The translations under genes and the position numbers were made by a program. From NCBI GenBank assembly GCA_039720395.1, contig CM077824.1:31773859-31837858 (forward strand): 64,000 nucleotides of DNA. Direction: 5' to 3'. The notes under the pieces are model-generated. The model did no database searches. It saw only the letters and a program-made list of their open reading frames with translations, and was not told the origin of the DNA. The stretch comes from Liquidambar formosana (taxonomy: Eukaryota > Streptophyta > Magnoliopsida > Saxifragales > Altingiaceae). Shown one piece after another: positions 35,901 through 46,132 of this stretch (positions are counted from its first letter, which is position 1; the number at the start of each line of letters is the position of its first letter).

Positions 35901-37558
35901 GGCCGATTTACCATTTCTTCCAATATAAACCCCAGACGAAGAAGACCGAAGATGGATACCTTGCATATAATATATTAATTGCATAGTTGCAATTCTCACG
36001 TTTCGCTTTTATTGTGTCTAAAGGGTATAAGGACATTGCTTCATGCTTGTCAATCCTTCAAATTCTACTCTGAATCATTTTTTTGTATCAGAGGCATGGC
36101 TAGCAACCTTCTTTAAGGTCTTCTCGCCTAAAATTTGTGTGAAAGTACTTCATTAAAAAAAATTGTGTGAAATTAGAGTTTGTACTGAAGTGTTCCTAGG
36201 TCTTATTTTATGTTTTGTTTTTTCAATTTCAATTTTTTGTTGTTTTTTATTTTTTGGTCTTTCCCCCCCTAAAGTCAGCTTGTGCAACACTCACCTATTA
36301 AAACAAAAACCATTGTGTTTCACCGAATGATCATAGAAAATAGAATCATTGCTATTTTTTCAATAATTGGTGATTTATTTTGGATGATAATAAGCCTCCG
36401 ATTATTCAGGTCTCAATTTGTGTTTTGGGAACTGGCTTCTTTCCTACTGTTAGTTACCATATTTGTGTGTCTTCACATGCTTACATGTATCTATGAGTTT
36501 TTTTTTTTCTTAATTTAAATTCTTAAAATTTATGGACTCATGATTTTTTATTGTATCCATTGGCTAACATATTTCCTCTTTTTTCACAAGTAATTTGGGG
36601 GCTTTAGCAGAGATTGTTAAGGATGGCTCCAGGAATACTGTACAACAGCCTCAACAAGTACAGGGAATACAGTCACAATTGCAGTCACAGCACCAGAGTC
36701 CTCTTCGACAACCCCAGCAAGTGTGTTTATCTATATTTTTCTCTTTGTATTGAGCTGCAATTTTCTTCAAAATTTTGGATATAATCATGGGGCAAGAGAA
36801 GATGTTCAGGAAAATTTACCCTTCTCTGTGTTGGTTGAACTCAGTTCTTGTGATTTAAACGAAGGTTTTTTTGGCATTCTGGACTTTTAGTTCTCCAAAT
36901 AGCTTCGTGGGTTATAAAGTTTTGGGGATCTAGTTGCTTTTAGAGTTGATTTTTGTGTATTCTGCTGTTGTTAGAATGATAATTCCTTTATTACTTATGG
37001 TGAATCTACAGATCCCAAGACAAATGCATCCGCAGATGCAGCAGATGGTTAATCCCCAAAATCTGGCTTTTCAGCAACAGCAGCAGTGGGATAGAATGCG
37101 ACGACGCCAACCATCCACTCCTCGCACTGGTATGGATATGGATAAGGACAGACCGTTGGTACAAGTCAAGATTGAAAACCCATCAGAATTACCAATGGAT
37201 GGTAATGCCTTCAATGCTATGAATACTAGACATCCCCAACTGCAGTTGCGGCAGCCGCAAATTGCTGCAATGTCAAATCTCCATCCTCAATCCAGCAATC
37301 AGTTTAGACAAATGGCTTCTCTTCAAATTCCTCAAATCCAACAACCGTAAGGAAGATTTAGAAGAAAATAGATTTCATTGAGGGTTCATAAATTTAGTTA
37401 GTTGCTAGAATTCTAAAGCTTTCTTGTTTGCATGCAGAAGTATGGGCATTGTTAGGGCTCCACCAGTGAAGGTTGAAGGATTTCAAGAGTTGATGGGTGG
37501 GGATGCCACATTGAAGCATGATTCAGAGGGAAATAAGCTAACTTCCCCTTCAAAGTAA
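29948..37558 (+). CDS. Conserved plant protein of unknown function, Gln-rich, two frameshifts
   Basis: Exons: 29948-30269, 30488-30591, 33833-34664, 36591-36720, 37012-37346 and 37438-37558, all GT-AG. The N-terminus MSLLGDDGRGYELARKLDTC and the central WYNQFIEKYR and RTPEQMSAYLRFLEKHKRRR segments look like a protein family I recall from other plants without an assigned role. A helical segment (EVFSQLLSCHI then LKVLADSYRKQCSAIELLKM) could be a histone-fold-like dimerisation region, but that is a guess. The C-terminal third is Gln-rich (HPQMQQMVNPQNLAFQQQQQ) and has two SUMO-consensus motifs, VKIE and VKVE, suggesting a nuclear chromatin or transcription role. Exon 3 needs two single-base removals to stay in frame, at the C-run 34480-34482 and near 34566; as written it stops at 34505-34507. 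Corrected length would be about 613 residues. Either assembly errors or a decaying gene. Confidence 0.75.
32161..33393. mobile_element. hAT-like GCGCC-rich DNA element in an intron
   Basis: Left end CATAGCTATTAAAGGTGCAA and right end TTTAACAACTATG are imperfect inverted repeats; the subterminal regions are packed with AGGCGC and GCGCCT motifs. The flanking 8-mers GCACTATT (32153-32160) and TCACTATT (33394-33401) match at 7 of 8. This suggests an 8-bp duplication typical of hAT transposons; a MULE is possible. The middle is GAA trinucleotide repeats. No transposase. Confidence 0.75.
32600..32975. repeat. GAA-rich trinucleotide repeat tracts
   Basis: Several interrupted GAA/GAG runs, the longest at 32766-32802 and 32926-32972, within the GCGCC-rich element. 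On the opposite strand they give Ser/Leu/Phe-rich frames that should not be annotated. Confidence 0.9.
34951..35255. mobile_element. Mutator-type MITE, 9-bp duplication, in intron 3
   Basis: Starts GGGTTTTCTTAATGTGTGCC and ends with the complement of AGATTTTCCTAACATGTGCC. It is flanked by a perfect 9-bp direct repeat CTAAATTAT (34942-34950 and 35256-35264), the length made by Mutator-like elements. An internal second right terminus (ending GGGCACACATTAAGAAAACCC near 35146-35166) shows the right end has been duplicated. It lies in intron 34665-36590 of the Gln-rich gene. Confidence 0.85.
35682..35724 (+). promoter_or_regulatory. snRNA-type USE plus TATA-like sequence
   Basis: GTCCCACATCG (35682-35692) equals the plant snRNA upstream sequence element RTCCCACATCG, and TATAAG follows 26 bp later. 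Spacing is between the usual pol III and pol II values. No U-snRNA body is recognised downstream. Repeat-borne copies of this motif are common in plants, so a functional promoter is doubtful. Confidence 0.4.
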
Positions 37559-38331
37559 TCAGTTGTTCAAGTTTTTGATCAATCATTATACAAATCCCGA
37601 ACAGGTGGATCTGATCTTGGTACTTTTTAACGCATTCAGTTTGCATCTTTTGATCAATCATTATACATTTATACATCCGCACAGGTTCTTACCTTCATAC
37701 TTCTAATTTAAATTGTTTGCATCTTTTGTTGTTTCCTTTCGCTGTATATTTCTAGGGCCCCCCTTTAAGATGTATAGTTTGATGGCTGGAATCACTGGAT
37801 CTTGTTGTATAAGTTATCTGTTTAATGGCATCATTCTGCTAGGTGTTTTTCATTATGGTCCAAGTTGGCTGTTTTTTAAGAAGACTTATTTTTTGTTGCT
37901 ATTAAATATGATTGCTACACGGGAAAGTAGACAAGTGCGCGCACAGAGAAAGCGCCAACATCCTTACCAGTTGATGTGTGCATCGGCCAAACAATATGGG
38001 TACCGCAATGAGAAGGGCAACGTGGGTGGCAACACGTATGCCCATCAATGAGAAGCTCGAGGCTCTGCGACTAGATTTATTCGTGGATAAATGAAGAAAA
38101 TACAACACAAATATAACAGGCAGATACAAAAACAGGGCCCAGAAACGAGGAATTAATCTCGAAATTTATTCAGCTACAATTCATTCACAACTTATCTCAG
38201 GGTTTTGCTACTCTACATCAAAACTTGCTTTTCCTTCACAAAATATCTACATAAATTGGTTTAAACTACAACAGCACCCAAATCATTTTATTTTGTTAAA
38301 AATCCCAAATCTATGGCTATCCGCAGTGGAC
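37559..38331. other. 3' flank of the Gln-rich gene and of the first UGT
   Basis: The convergent genes share this interval. The stretch about 38100-38250 resembles 63370-63540, suggesting a UGT-associated 3' flank was duplicated. No gene is supported; the frames at 37713-38129 are not convincing. Confidence 0.5.
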
Positions 38332-39759
38332 TCACTCTTCTCGAGTAGGCCTATGTCTCTGAAGATAATCAACAAAGCCATCTACGTAATGGCTTTGACG
38401 ATCTTTGTCTCCGAATATCTTCTTCATTTCCTTTGCTTTGTCCCTATAAATCTTTCCCTCCTCGTCCGCCATCACCAACCTCAGCGACTCAGCAATCGAC
38501 TTTCTTGTAAATGACCCGTCTTGTTCATCCCTCCGTACTTCTATGCCTGCCTCCTTTTCTTCAAAAACCCTAGCGTTTAATCCTTGATCTCCCCATAAGG
38601 ATAACATTATAAGTGCACGTCCAAATTGCAGTCCCTCTATGATTGAACTCCATCCACAGTGAGTCAAGAAACCCCCAACTGACTCATGAGCCAATATCCT
38701 GAGTTGAGGTGCCCAGCTCGTCCAAACAATCCCTCGACCTCTTGTTCTCTCCTCAAAACCATCTGGTAATTCAAGCGAGTTACACTCGTCTGAGCTACAT
38801 TGCTTCCTTAGTGCCCAAAAGAAGGGTAACCCAGATAGCTCTAACCCCAGAGCAAACTCGGTGAATTCATCTTGACTCAGTCTTACCTCGCTCCCGAGAG
38901 CCACATAAACCACAGATCCTTTATCATGCCTGTCCAACCACCTACTGATTCGTAGTGACGCTTCGTCTTTGCTGTCATCTCTGCAATCTTGCACCGTGGG
39001 TGGCAGTAAACCCATTGGAAAAACAGGTCTCCGGTGAAGCACTCCGAGGAGGTTCAACCATTCACCTTCAACCTCGAAACTACTACGTAAAGCAAACACA
39101 TCAGAATTCATGACAGCCGATTTGAAACGAAACCAGTCCGAAACGCCCGAAACGTTTTCTTCCAACATGTTGAACAATTTCTTTGCCTCGTAGAGGCGCA
39201 ACGCCACCTCGGTGTGAAACGGCACCCACTTGGGAGGAACGGTGAAGTGCTCCGGCTCCGTTCGTGAATCAACATCACCACCACCATCCATTTCGTCTGA
39301 TGATGGTAATCCAACGTATGATACCGCCAGCGCGTTAAATGTTGTGAACATGGCGCACGAAACACCGAGTTTAGCTGCAATAGGGGCTAGCCAATAAGCC
39401 AAGTCGTAAATGACCCAATCCGCATCGGAGGTTTCCAAGAATTGGGTGATTGGTTCTTGGAGACCATCGAAGGCCTTCTTGAGGTGAGGGTCCTTGTTGT
39501 GGGGAATATCAGTGGTGGCCTCTGCATTTTCTGGAAGGTTGTCGACGTGGGGTAATGGGAGTTTCACGAAGTTGATGAGAGGAAGTAAATTTGGAGGGAT
39601 TTTTGGGAGGCGATGGATGTTTCGAGGGGTGGAAAGGAAGGAGACACGGTGACCCTTTTGAGCAATAAGCTTGGCGAGATCCAAGTATGGGATCATGTGA
39701 CCAAAGGCCAGCCATGGGAACATCACTATGTGGAGCTTTCTATTTTCAGAAGAATCCAT
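38332..39759 (-). CDS. UDP-glycosyltransferase, UGT91 type
   Basis: An intronless 475-residue family-1 glycosyltransferase that moves a sugar from a UDP-sugar to a small acceptor in the cytosol. The start chosen is MDSSENRKLHIVMF, which matches the neighbouring copy; an in-frame ATG at 39861 would add 34 residues without homology. Visible are FGHMIPY with catalytic His21, IYDLAYW with its partner Asp119, and a 44-residue PSPG donor-binding box from WAPQLRILAHESVGG through FLTHCGWSSIIEGLQF to LWGDQ. The sequence resembles UGT91 enzymes, several of which elongate sugar chains on terpenoid or flavonoid glycosides, so acceptor and donor remain open. The PSPG box has Ser where the neighbouring copy has Pro (IMLSLWGDQ versus IMLPLWGDQ). 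About 9 kb separates it from the second copy. It is probably functional apart from that substitution. Confidence 0.92.
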   Translation of the reverse strand: MDSSENRKLHIVMFPWLAFGHMIPYLDLAKLIAQKGHRVSFLSTPRNIHRLPKIPPNLLPLINFVKLPLPHVDNLPENAEATTDIPHNKDPHLKKAFDGLQEPITQFLETSDADWVIYDLAYWLAPIAAKLGVSCAMFTTFNALAVSYVGLPSSDEMDGGGDVDSRTEPEHFTVPPKWVPFHTEVALRLYEAKKLFNMLEENVSGVSDWFRFKSAVMNSDVFALRSSFEVEGEWLNLLGVLHRRPVFPMGLLPPTVQDCRDDSKDEASLRISRWLDRHDKGSVVYVALGSEVRLSQDEFTEFALGLELSGLPFFWALRKQCSSDECNSLELPDGFEERTRGRGIVWTSWAPQLRILAHESVGGFLTHCGWSSIIEGLQFGRALIMLSLWGDQGLNARVFEEKEAGIEVRRDEQDGSFTRKSIAESLRLVMADEEGKIYRDKAKEMKKIFGDKDRQSHYVDGFVDYLQRHRPTREE

Positions 39760-40787
39760 GGGGAATTTAAGAGCAGTTTGGCGTCTGGTGTGCTCTTTAG
39801 TGAGCGGTTTGGTATATGTACCAGGACTTATGGTGTGTAGCTGACGCCATGACGTACGCAAATCGCTTATGACGCCATTACGTTCGCAATCTTCTTAAAG
39901 TTTAGTTTTTTTTTCCTTCTTATTTTTTATGATAATAAATTTTAGTTGACGACGTGACGCCATTACTCACGCAAATCGACATTACGACTTGGATGCTAAT
40001 AATCATTTTTTATATTTTATGTGCTAATAGAATGGAGAGGGATGGAATTCGAGATGCAGGGGGTGTAGCATGCCCCATTGGCTTTGGTAACCTCTCATAA
40101 TATTGTATAGAAGAAATTACAGTGTTCCTCAATTGTCCCTACGAAACAAAACACTTTGCACTATTTAAATATTTGTTTTTTGTCAAATATTTTGTACTCT
40201 TAATGGTTACGACCTTCGATCAGTCAACTACTGGGACTCTATACTTTAATTGATCACATGCAATGTACTTGACCCATTTTGGTATACAGTATTTAAAAGA
40301 TACAAGACTAAATTATATTTATATCCTTTCTAGTTTATGATAATAACAGATGCACCATTTCTCATTTTCAAAATTACGCCATAACCCCCGTAAGAATAGT
40401 TGACTTAACAGCATTTATAATACTTGTAAAATAACGTAAATACCCCTATATATAAAATGTACCATTTAATCTTCTTAAATGACTTGAGTTCTCTCTAACT
40501 AATATCTTCCATTACATGCACTCAAGGGCGGACCCAATAAGGCCCGGGCTTAGTTTGCTCACCTTTTTTTTAATATTATTTACACATTTTTTTTTTTAAA
40601 ATTTTTTATATTAATCATAGATTTGGCTATTTTCAAAGTCTTTTTGGCTCTCTATATTTATTACCTCTTATATATATATATATATATATATAGTTTTGAT
40701 CATGTATGGGATATTTTGGATATCCCGTATGATCACAGTCGCCTGTAATCGAACGAGATAGTTTAGGATATCTCGCCCTTGAACAAC

Positions 40788-40818
<31 letters not shown>
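39760..40818. other. Upstream region of the first UGT
   Basis: No gene is supported. It contains TA and CA microsatellites near its right end and part of the dispersed repeat shared with 3090-3245 (about 40669-40790). No clear TATA box for the UGT was identified. Confidence 0.4.

Positions 40819-40819
<1 letters not shown>
40789..40819. repeat. CA dinucleotide microsatellite
   Basis: About 15 CA units directly abutting the start of the Stowaway-like repeat. Confidence 0.9.
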
Positions 40820-40821
<2 letters not shown>

Positions 40822-41182
40822 CATCCGTTTCATAATAAGTGTCCCCTTTGAAAAAACACGTTTTTTAATGAAACCCTTTTAAATGTTGTCACATCAATGC
40901 ATATATTTTGAAATTCCACACTCCATCCGTTTCATAATAAGTGTCCCATTTGAAAAAACACGCTTTTTAATGAAACATTTTTAAATGCTTTCACATCAAT
41001 GTATATATTTTGAAATTCCAATTTTGCCCTCAAGTTTGTAAAACATTAGAAAAAGAAAGAAAACCTTTTTGAAGGATATTTTAGGAAATGAGTAAAAAAG
41101 GTTCATTGACTTTTGAAATGTGACACTTATTTTGAAACATCCCAAAAAGGAAAGTAGGACATTTATTATGAAACGGAGGGAG
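40819..41182. mobile_element. Stowaway-like MITE with duplicated left part
   Basis: CTCCATCCGTTTCATAATAA at the left and TTATTATGAAACGGAGGGAG at the right are Stowaway (Tc1/mariner) termini. The left about 102 bp occurs twice in tandem (40819-40920 and 40921-41022). TA follows the right end but no TA precedes either left end, probably because of rearrangement next to the CA repeat. Confidence 0.75.
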
Positions 41183-41183
41183 T

Positions 41184-44100
41184 ATATATGGATAGCCTTT
41201 TCATATAGGCATTCCATCTCAAAATCAAGTTGATCTGAGGTTGATTGTTATTCGATCCAAAATGTGCATTTTTTTAATTAATAACAATTGTTTATTTATA
41301 AACATTTCAAATGAAATAGTTTTTAATCTTAGATCAACTTTATTTTTGACATGTATGATCAACATATAAATTAAATTTAATCCAATGGTTGGTTTGGCCA
41401 AATACAAGTTGCACATAAGAGTTTTAGAGTGCGCTTGATGCAAAATTGCATCAGGTGCACCTGATAATATATAGAAGATTGATATATATACAAATTTTCT
41501 CGTTTTGTCCTCATTTAAATTTTATTTTCACCCCATATTTTCTTATTTTCATATTTTTCTTTTACTCTTTCCCCATTGTAATTATTTTTTTTCCTTTATT
41601 TCTATAGATGATCAATGCTATATAGCCCAATTTTTTTAAACCCAAATCTACTTACTCAAATGAAGTGGCAACCTGGCATATCAATTTTAAATTTTTTCTT
41701 TGGCAAATCAACTAAAAATTTAGTGTCTTTAATAAGAAAATTTGACAACTGCCACATCAATTGGACAAAAAATTTAAGCTTTTTAGCATTTTTATTTTAT
41801 ATATATATATATATATTATATTATATTATTTGTTTATAAACCAAAAAAAAAAAAAAAAAAATTCTAATGTCTTAGATGAATGTATTGGATTGATGAGTTA
41901 TATGCATTTAACATGAGAGTTTTCATCCAATAAGGGTAATTAGGATATTTTAAAAAAATTGAGCATGACATCACTATTTTTTTAACAGACTAGTGGATGG
42001 CCGTTAAAGGGAGGGGCCGGGTATCTTTGTAGTTTATTTTGTAAAGTAAAAGGTGTTAAATGTCATTTCAGACATGTGAGGGGGTCTGTAATTATTAGAT
42101 AATAGAGGGGGTCTTAATGTAATTTACCCAAGATACAAATGCTTTGATAGGACAGAAGTTACTTTTTACATTCATCTACACTTTGTCGCACTAAAAAAAC
42201 TTTTATGTAACTATGACACGGCCACATGGTCTCATGGGCCATGTCATAGTTACATGGAAGTTCTTCTCCGTTTGCACATCTCTTAGAGTACAGACACACA
42301 ATGGTAATAATTAATGGTGGGATTTGTTTAGATAAAGCTAAATTGAAAAAAACTCATATACTATGTATATAACTGTCATACACGCTTAATATGGTATTAT
42401 GAGTTAATGAGATTGGAGTAAAATGAGATTGTCATAGTGCTTTTTAACCTAATAATCCTATTTACTCTACTTTTGTTGACTTGTGATACCACAGGATCGT
42501 ATTGCTATTACATTGAATATTTAGCCAGATTTGGTCGCCAATATTACAATATTTGAAGTAATTATTTGCTCGTAGTTAAACCTATCTGTAATTCCTCCGC
42601 TAATATTTATAGTTGTTGTAATGTAATTTGTAATTGAGAAAAGACTAGTGTTATATCATACGTCTCGTAACTTTTGAATTGCCCTGGAGTTGTGAAGATT
42701 TCTAATTATGCCCTAATTGTTGCTATTCTAACCTTCTCACTCAACCTCATGACACTAAACCAAGTAAAAAAGAGCTTGTGGGTGATAATCCAAAAGTGTG
42801 TGTGGTGGCGTACTATTCTTAACCATTATCTTCAGACAAAATTGGATTGGTGAATCGTTGAACTGGTCAATCAGTCAATTCGGTTTACATTAATTAAATG
42901 GAATTAAGGGAGTATAAAGTGTTTTCAGGTGAAAGTTAAATGGATAAAATTGTAATTTCCCCTATTATTAATAATATGTAAACTGTTTTGTTGTTTATAT
43001 AACAAGTTAATAAGTCAACTAGTTAAACCATTGATTGAATCAAGTGACCTTTGTGAGCCGACCATAGAATGGGTTAATGACCGATCTAGTTTTAACAACT
43101 GTACTCTTAATAATTAGCCAAATTCAATCTAAAAAAAAAATAAAATTAACGTCGCCTAAGTTAAAATGCATAAGTCAAACACATAACTACAAATCTCATC
43201 CTTTTGCTAGCGACATTGGGAGGAAAAAAAAAAAAAAAAATTGTAAATGTTGCAATCAAGGTAACGAGTCAACCAATTCAACCGTTGGTAGAATTAGGTG
43301 ACTTTCGTGAACCGATCACAGAAATGGGCCAAGGGGCGATCACAGTGCACTGTTCGAGAATAAGATGCGCTCGCATGTAAATGTGACGCGTGTCATTCAC
43401 GGAACATCGTGATTGTTTTGGATATTACGGAATGTCCTTATTTAATAAGACTTTTATAGTTTTATTATATTAAAAAATATATACCATTTATAATTTATTA
43501 TATTAATTAGTTAAATTCATACCGGAGTACTATACATTAGCTAGTTTAGCCCCGCCATATGAAAATTCCTAGGTCAGTCCTGCCTCGGGGCGGAGGGAGG
43601 AGGTCAAGTGACCCTCCTAAGATTTGATTTATTTATTTTTTTGTATACTAAGTTTATATTATTTCTAAATTTGAACATTCTTAAAATATATTTTGATCCT
43701 CTGAAATCTTATTTGACCCAAATTTATTTTTATTTTGTCCATTCCATTAATTGATGTCTTCAATTTTTACCCCACACAAACATTAAAACCCTTTAGTTTT
43801 TCGTTTTTCTGCCATAATTTTGCTAATTTCATAATTTTGACCTACAATTTTTACATTTACAGTTGATAGCTCAGTCTTGATTTTCATAGCTTGGTTAGTT
43901 AAATAGAATATGGAGAAATAAAAGTACCGAATAGTTTTTTGAGATTGTGAGGGCATTGTTCAAATATCAATAAATTTTTTAGTATGTATATTTATCTTTA
44001 GTTCACTAATTTTTTTCTTGTGTATTGTCAAGTAAGGGAAACAAATTTTATTCTTATCATTAGTCTTGATAATTGACCCTCCCAAAATCTTGGTTCCGCC

Positions 44101-44846
44101 ACTACTCTTGTCTAAACACTTGTCGCTGGGCAAACACGCTGACGAGCCATGTATGGACCATCCTGGGCTTCGGCCATGGAGAAGCCATAGCTTCAGCTAT
44201 TCATAGAAGCACACCTTGTACAAATATACTAAAGCCATTGAATTAAGATCATTTACAGAGAAATGGTTTTTGAGTGAGGAGTTTTTGGCAAGGATGGAGC
44301 AGAACAGACTCTGTTTGCATACAGAAGCCATTGAATTAAAACGAATTACTCAAGTTTTACACTATGTTATCAGTTCGGTCCATATATCATTTTTCTTTAA
44401 AAAATAAGACGAAAAGATTTTAAAAAGAAAAAAAAAAGCTAAATGACTTCGTTGGAGTACAGAAAGGGCTAGAACCCTAACATGCATGTATTAGTATTAA
44501 TATATAGATTAATAGCCCTAACATGTCTTGGACGATATCTAATATCCACTCTCCACTGACTTGGAAGAACTGCAAACGCACATAGTCCAAATAGTAGTTG
44601 TCTGTCCTAGGAGAAGAACTTCCATGCAACTGTGACACAAGCTACGTAGTGTCACGGGTTAATAAGAGCAAATAAAATGAGATTACGGGGTTAAAAAAAT
44701 ATTCCAATAATCCTACTTTACTTGACTTTTATTGACCCATGACATCACATGGCCGTGTCAAAAAATATTTTAACAATCCTATGTTACTTCAAATTTAATT
44801 GGTTCCCTAACCACCCAAGTCCCCCAATCACACAGTCCCAAATCAC
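41184..44846. other. Intergenic, no gene seen
   Basis: Long AT-rich interval without a supported gene. It holds a hairpin at about 42202-42257 and decayed repeats. Sequence of the type GGTTAATAAGAGCAAATAAAATGAGATT recurs in related form near 42400 and 44660. The open frames are low-complexity. Confidence 0.4.
42202..42257. repeat. Short hairpin repeat
   Basis: Arms TATGTAACTATGACACGGCC and GGCCATGTCATAGTTACATG pair with few mismatches around an ACATGGTCTCATG loop. A related but shorter inverted pattern lies near 44630-44670. Confidence 0.7.
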
Positions 44847-44849
44847 TAA

Positions 44850-45920
44850 GGCCTCGTTTGGTATGCTGGATATAGGGTCTGGATTGGATAGGAATAGGCA
44901 GTATATGTTCTCCTGCTAGTAACTATACCCTTATCTATCCATGCCTATCCCATCCCCTTTGTTTAGTAGAAGTCAGGATATAATGACGGAAATAATTATG
45001 CAATCCAATCCAGTGTTTGGTATGTTATATTATTATCTTGGATAATGGACATTTTTCTTTTTTATTTCAAAATACCCTTACTCAATTTTATAAAGCAAAT
45101 GCATTAATTTTGATTTTTTTTTTTTAATACCAATAAGTGAACTGTTATTCAGATTCAATGCTGTGGTGAGTGAGGGGGAAATGGATGGACGAAGTGAAAA
45201 ACAAGACAACTCGTCGTTTCAGTGGGCTGAAGGCATTAAATGCTCCTTCCCTGACCTTTGGCGAAAAAAGACTTCATGGTTTTTTCTGTCTTTTTCTTTT
45301 TCTCAAGCAGTTGGTAGGCACTGGTACCATAAAAAATTATATGCCACCATCTATGGCTGCCGCAGACGAGGATTAGTCAGAGATGGTTTATCCACCTCTG
45401 GCGACGGTGACGCAACCGTTTCCGTGCTTCCTAGGGCCAATGGCAATCCACAGACCTTAAACTATCAAATCTACTTCAATGGAGGAAGGAGAAGAAGATC
45501 GTTGTGGAAGAATAATACGATTTCTGTGCAAATGGAAGAAAAAGAAAACGATTGTTGTAGAAGATGAAGATGAGGATCTGCGTCAATGGCGGAAGGAGAA
45601 GAAGATTGTTGTAGAAGACGAAGAAGATGATCGCTGTGGAAGCCCAGCTTCCATTTGTGTGGATTCATCGCGAATGATCCAGTAGACTTTGGGAAAAAAA
45701 CCAAACATTTATATCCCTGATGTTTTAAGTTGGAATATCTGATCCCAAGAGAAAATAATACCATCCTAACCATAGGTTTATTATATCCTCCAAGTAGAGG
45801 ATATAAAAATCCAAGGATAACTTATCTCGTCCCCAAATAAGGTTACCAAACATGGGATATAAAAATCCCCAGGTAAACTTATCCTATCCAAACTTTATAT
45901 CCGACGTGCCAAACGAAGCG
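44850..45920. mobile_element. Large Tourist/Harbinger-like element, 1071 bp
   Basis: Left end GGCCTCGTTTGGTATGCTGG and right end CCAAACGAAGCG are imperfect inverted repeats. TAA flanks both ends (44847-44849 and 45921-45923), the expected 3-bp duplication. Its subterminal GGATATAGGG and GGATAT motifs are shared with the 309-bp MITE at 23987. The interior contains overlapping open frames (45163-45773) with no resemblance I recognise, notably Arg/Lys-rich GGRRRRSLWK. It may be a deletion derivative of an autonomous element or carry captured sequence. Confidence 0.75.
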
Positions 45921-46132
45921 TAAGGACCATATAATTACCTCTTCGTTTTTTTCTTCTCTTTCTATGGGACCATAAAATTACAATAAAATAAGTTCAGTTG
46001 GTGGTCAACAAATTAATAAGGACCATATAATTACCATTTTTTTTTTCTTTCATTTATTTATTTATTTTTTCTCTATGGGTCCCCATAAAATTACAGTAAA
46101 ATAAGTGCAGTCGCTAGCCAACAAATTAAATT
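45921..46132. repeat. Tandem duplication beside the Harbinger-like element
   Basis: Two roughly 100-bp copies each starting TAAGGACCATATAATTACC (45921 and 46017) and each containing an ATAAAATTACA.TAAAATAAGT segment. The first begins exactly at the TAA duplication of the adjacent transposon. Confidence 0.7.

Noticed and set aside
40790..40830. CRISPR-like regular repeats
   Set aside because: Simple CA microsatellite and a MITE duplication; no spacers or cas genes, and the DNA is eukaryotic.
45163..45567. 134-residue open frame inside the 44850 element as a host gene
   Set aside because: No recognised domain, overlapping frames of similar length, and it lies within a transposon; kept only as a note.
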